From JBBRLA01 sp038231615 (lineage in GTDB: Bacteria > Myxococcota_A > Polyangia > Palsa-1104 > JAEUJZ01): a stretch of DNA of 7,596 nt. The notes beneath the pieces are model-generated. The model worked only from the letters and a program-made list of their open reading frames with translations, was not told where the DNA came from and made no database searches. This document shows positions 4,787 through 7,596 of this stretch, in pieces. Each line of letters begins with the position of its first letter. The stretch's first letter is position 1. Where the stretch lies: assembly GCA_038231615.1 (NCBI GenBank), contig JBBRLA010000424.1, positions 1 through 7,596 of the forward strand, read 5' to 3'. Made by a program: the position numbers and the translations under genes.

Positions 4787-7596
4787 GCCGCGCCGGGGAC
4801 CGGGGCGCACAGTCGCAACCCCAGGAGGATGTCTCGCACCGGCAGATCATCAAGGATCTCCCGGTTGGTGCTCCAGTTGGTGATCTGGTCGTAGTACCAG
4901 CCGCCGCCGCGCAGCACCGTGCGCCGTTCGTCCCCCGCCTGGTGGCACAGCTCCCAGACGTTGCCCACCATGTCGAAAAGGCCGAAAGGGCTCTGCGAGC
5001 GCGGGTGCGCGCCCACCTCGTCGGGACCAAACCCCTTGGGCCGGCGTCCGTAGGTCTCATCAAAGTCGGCGTCGTCCGGGAGCAGCCGATCGCCATGGGG
5101 GAAACGCCGCCCATCGGCCCCCCGCGCCGCTCGCTCCCACTCCCGTTCGTCGCAGAGCCGCGCCCCGGGCAGCCGCTCCGTCCGATCCAGCCAGGCCGCG
5201 TAGGCCTGCGCATCCTCCCACGAGATCGCCGAGACCGGCATCTTCAACCAGTCCTGGGTCTGCCGCTGCGACCGTTCGCCGTAGCGAATGGGCTCTCCTT
5301 CGACGGCGCTGTACTCCATCGAGATCGGGCGGAAGTTCAGCCGGAACGTCCCGCCGGGCAGCTCTTGCAGGCGCAGGTGGCCGTGCAGGTTGCTGCCTTG
5401 CGGGGTCCGGCGCCGACGTTCGGCGGGGGGCAGCGCCCGCAGGAAGATCAGCCAGTCGGCGAAGGTGACTTCGGTGCGCCCGATGAGATACCCCTCGGTG
5501 TGCACCTGATGCATGGGCTGGGTATGCAAGAACCCCTGGCGCAGGGCATCGTCGTCCGGGCTGCCATAAAGGAAATCTCCCGCCGGCACGTAGACGTAGT
5601 CCCGGGGCACCCGTCCCTCTGCCGGCAGATACACCGAGACTGTGCGCCGCTCGTTCCGGGAGAGCAGGATTGGCAGGCGGACGGGCGGACCCGAAGGCGG
5701 CGTTGGACCCGAAGGCGGCCCGAAGGAGAGCAGCCACGACCCCTGGGGTACCGCCACCTTGTGCAGCGGCGTTGTCCCCAGCACCCGTTCTGGCAGGAAG
5801 GTCCCGCCCTCGGCGCGATACAGGGTCACCGGCGAGCCCGGCGGCTGGCTGTCCACGTCCAGCGTGGCCGGGGCCGAAAGCAGGCGCTCGCGCCGGCCGG
5901 TGTCGTCGTAGGTCGGCAGACGGCGCAGGAGTTCGTCCCGCTGGGGCAGGTGGTGCATCGCCTCCAGGAGCAGCACCCGGGAGAAGGTGACATCGGAGAG
6001 CAGCCGACGGGTCTCGCTGCGGGGGGGATCGAGGATCAGCGCCGCCTCCAGCTCCTGGCTGGCCACGGCGTAGGCCTCGTCCGCCTGGCCGAACTGGGAC
6101 AGCGCCGCCGCCCAGACCGTCTCGGCGTCGGCGCTCTGGCCGCGGTCGAAGCGCAAAAGGGCCTCGGACTGGCGCGAAAGCCCCTGATCCCAGCCCTGCT
6201 TTCCCCGGCGCATCTGGGGCAGCGCCTTTTGCGTGTGGTCAGCCACCGCGCGGTTGACCGCCCGCTGCGATGCGAAGCGCAGGCCCCCATAGACCAGGGT
6301 GGCCATGAGCGGCAGGCTGATCAGCACCGCCCGCCGCAACCGGCGCCGCCGCCGCAGCGCCTGCCGCGTCGCCTGAAGGAACTCCGCCTCCTTGGGCCAC
6401 AGGTCGGCCTCGTGGACCTGCGCCACGTCCAGGAGCTGCCGTTCTTGCCACAGTGCCTCGGTGGGGCGCCCCAGTCTCTGCCACTCCGCCGCCGCCGCCT
6501 CGATGCGCCGACGGGCGGCACGGCTTTCCGCGCTTTGATCCAGCCACTCGCGCAGTGTCGCCCATTCGTTCACCAGGGCGTCGTGGACGATCTCGTAGGC
6601 CGTCTCGCCGGCCACCTGGCTGGCGGCCACCAGGCGCCCCAGCACCAGCGCCTCCAGCACCGTGCCGGCGGTCTCGTCGGGGCACAGTTCAGCCCGGGTG
6701 CGGTGCAGGCGCTGTCCGCCGCGGTCCACCAGCCTGCCGAAGATTCGCCGCGCCTGGTTGCGCCCGTCCTGTGTCAGGCGGCTCAGGACCCCGTCGGCGT
6801 GGCGGAACAGGGCCCCGGTCACTCCGCCCAGGGCCTGGTAGGACGCCTCGGTGAGAATCGGCGTGGTCGGGGCGCGGGATTCCCATAGCTCGGCCAGGGC
6901 GAACTGGAGCAGCGAGAGTCCCCCCGAGGTCTGGTGGGTGGCCTCGACCAGGGTGCTCACCAGCGCCTCGGTCTGGAAGCGCACGCCGCAGAGCTGCGCT
7001 GGGCCCACCACCGCCTCGCGGACGCCGTCCGCCCCCAGGGGCCGCAGGAGATGCAGGGCCCGCGCTACCACCGCCCCGATGCCCGGCAGGGACAGAAGCT
7101 GCGTCAGGAAGTCGGTGCGCACCGCCAGAAGCACCCGCACCGAGGGCCCTTGCAGGTCGAAGGCGCCGAGCAGCTCGCCGAAGAGGGCCGCCTCCCCGGG
7201 GGGCGAGAGGGTGAAGAGTTCCTCCAGTTGATCGATGAAGAGCAGCACCCCCGCCCCGTGCTCGCGCCGCCGCAGGGTCCGGGCCAGCGAAGCCGGATCG
7301 TCGGTCAGCGCGGCCAAAAGGTCGTCCTCCTTTTGGTCCAGGAGCGGGGCCACCGCCGCCGCCAGGGCCCGCCTGGGGGATGAGCCGGGGGTCACGCTGA
7401 TCACCGCCCAGCGCTGCTGTCCGCCGAGTTCTCCCTCGACGCAAAGCGGCAGCACCCCAGCCCGGCACAGGGAGGTCTTGCCAGTGCCGGAGCCCCCGGC
7501 CAGGATGAGGAGCGGCTCGGTGCGCAGGCGTTCCAGTACCACGCGGATCTCGGTGGCGCGGCCGAAGAAGAGGGCCCGGTGGTCCTGATCGAAGGG
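4762..7596 (-). CDS. STAND NTPase - TM - PEGA-like - FGE-like signalling protein (5' end missing)
   Basis: The frame is open to the right edge; 944 residues are visible (numbered from the edge) and the N-terminus is outside. FFGRATEI (10-17) and the Walker A GGSGTGKT (34-41) start an nSTAND-type NTPase; Walker B is LLFIDQLEEL (118-127, Asp122), and EIVHDALVNEW (335-345) ends its winged-helix-like part. An Arg-rich run precedes one membrane helix (about 421-438), which by the positive-inside rule puts the NTPase in the cytoplasm and the C-terminal part in the periplasm. A helical, TPR-like stretch (455-565) and a PEGA-like domain (577-660) follow. The FGE/SUMF1-like domain (667-933) shows YVPAGDFLYGSP, GARLCDEREWERAARGA, SPFGLFDMVGNVWEL and VLRGGGWYY. 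The cysteine pair of active formylglycine-generating enzymes is absent, so it is more likely a binding or structural module. The architecture recalls myxobacterial Ser/Thr kinases, so a kinase may lie beyond the edge. Substrate and signal are unknown. Confidence 0.9.
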   Translation of the reverse strand, partial: PFDQDHRALFFGRATEIRVVLERLRTEPLLILAGGSGTGKTSLCRAGVLPLCVEGELGGQQRWAVISVTPGSSPRRALAAAVAPLLDQKEDDLLAALTDDPASLARTLRRREHGAGVLLFIDQLEELFTLSPPGEAALFGELLGAFDLQGPSVRVLLAVRTDFLTQLLSLPGIGAVVARALHLLRPLGADGVREAVVGPAQLCGVRFQTEALVSTLVEATHQTSGGLSLLQFALAELWESRAPTTPILTEASYQALGGVTGALFRHADGVLSRLTQDGRNQARRIFGRLVDRGGQRLHRTRAELCPDETAGTVLEALVLGRLVAASQVAGETAYEIVHDALVNEWATLREWLDQSAESRAARRRIEAAAAEWQRLGRPTEALWQERQLLDVAQVHEADLWPKEAEFLQATRQALRRRRRLRRAVLISLPLMATLVYGGLRFASQRAVNRAVADHTQKALPQMRRGKQGWDQGLSRQSEALLRFDRGQSADAETVWAAALSQFGQADEAYAVASQELEAALILDPPRSETRRLLSDVTFSRVLLLEAMHHLPQRDELLRRLPTYDDTGRRERLLSAPATLDVDSQPPGSPVTLYRAEGGTFLPERVLGTTPLHKVAVPQGSWLLSFGPPSGPTPPSGPPVRLPILLSRNERRTVSVYLPAEGRVPRDYVYVPAGDFLYGSPDDDALRQGFLHTQPMHQVHTEGYLIGRTEVTFADWLIFLRALPPAERRRRTPQGSNLHGHLRLQELPGGTFRLNFRPISMEYSAVEGEPIRYGERSQRQTQDWLKMPVSAISWEDAQAYAAWLDRTERLPGARLCDEREWERAARGADGRRFPHGDRLLPDDADFDETYGRRPKGFGPDEVGAHPRSQSPFGLFDMVGNVWELCHQAGDERRTVLRGGGWYYDQITNWSTNREILDDLPVRDILLGLRLCAPVPGAAQPSPRMR
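5687..5726 (+). repeat. 18-base tandem repeat in the PEGA-like region
   Basis: GGACCCGAAGGCGGC occurs at 5687-5701 and again at 5705-5719, with a partial third copy (CCCGAAGG) directly after. On the minus strand it encodes a Pro/Ser/Gly-rich loop (FGPPSGPTPPSGPP) between strands of the PEGA-like domain. The period is a multiple of three, so copy-number change would keep the frame. Confidence 0.7.

Noticed and set aside
4226..4810. A minus-strand open frame of 194 codons antisense to the FHA gene
   Set aside because: The FHA motifs, promoter candidate and ribosome binding site support the plus strand; the antisense product has no recognisable features.
3949..6888. A plus-strand open frame of 979 codons running through ung, the divergent region, the FHA gene and antisense to the STAND/FGE gene
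   Set aside because: It crosses several well-supported genes in other frames, its product is Arg/Pro/Gly/Gln-rich without motifs, and such long antisense frames arise from high G+C at the third codon position.
7540..7542. GTG as the start of the STAND/FGE protein
   Set aside because: The frame stays open to the window edge, and the residues before it (FFGRATEI) are the conserved lead into the STAND P-loop, so the true start lies outside the window.

Overview
The window is GC-rich (roughly two thirds G+C by eye) and densely coded, with no stretch over 300 bases lacking a gene. It holds six protein-coding genes, two of them cut by the window edges, and no RNA gene, insertion sequence or CRISPR array that I can see. 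The best guess for the organism is a member of the Myxococcota (former Deltaproteobacteria). The reasons are base composition and the right half of the window: a small FHA protein beside a large STAND NTPase - membrane helix - TPR-like - PEGA-like - FGE/SUMF1-like protein, an architecture I associate with myxobacterial kinase signalling. This assignment is inference.

Left part (1-936, + strand): the last 34 codons of trpB, then a complete trpA coupled through an overlapping stop/start (TGATG). Together they encode the two subunits of tryptophan synthase, the last step of tryptophan synthesis.

Middle part (666-4022, - strand): three genes read leftward with short gaps and probably form one transcription unit. 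They are ung (uracil-DNA glycosylase), a hybrid peroxiredoxin-glutaredoxin, and a NuoM-like membrane protein. The first two suit a DNA-repair and peroxide-defence pairing. The third is the oddest gene here. It is plainly of the complex I subunit M family, but every charged residue I could align to the known proton path has been replaced. Its frame also has no stop before the trpA 3' end, so as read it overlaps trpA tail to tail by 271 bases.

Right part (4023-7596): a 179-base divergent intergenic region carries a perfect TTGACA element and a ribosome binding site ahead of a 194-residue FHA-domain protein (+). Facing it, and overlapping its end by 25 bases, is the 3' part of a very large gene (-) that runs off the right edge. 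The visible 944 residues hold a P-loop STAND NTPase, one membrane helix, a helical/TPR-like stretch, a PEGA-like domain and a C-terminal FGE-like domain without the catalytic cysteines. The missing 5' part could encode a Ser/Thr kinase. If so, the FHA protein would be a natural phosphothreonine reader beside it.

The most interesting candidates are the NuoM-like protein without pump residues and the FHA/STAND-PEGA-FGE pair. Neither amounts to a demonstrated new system from sequence alone.
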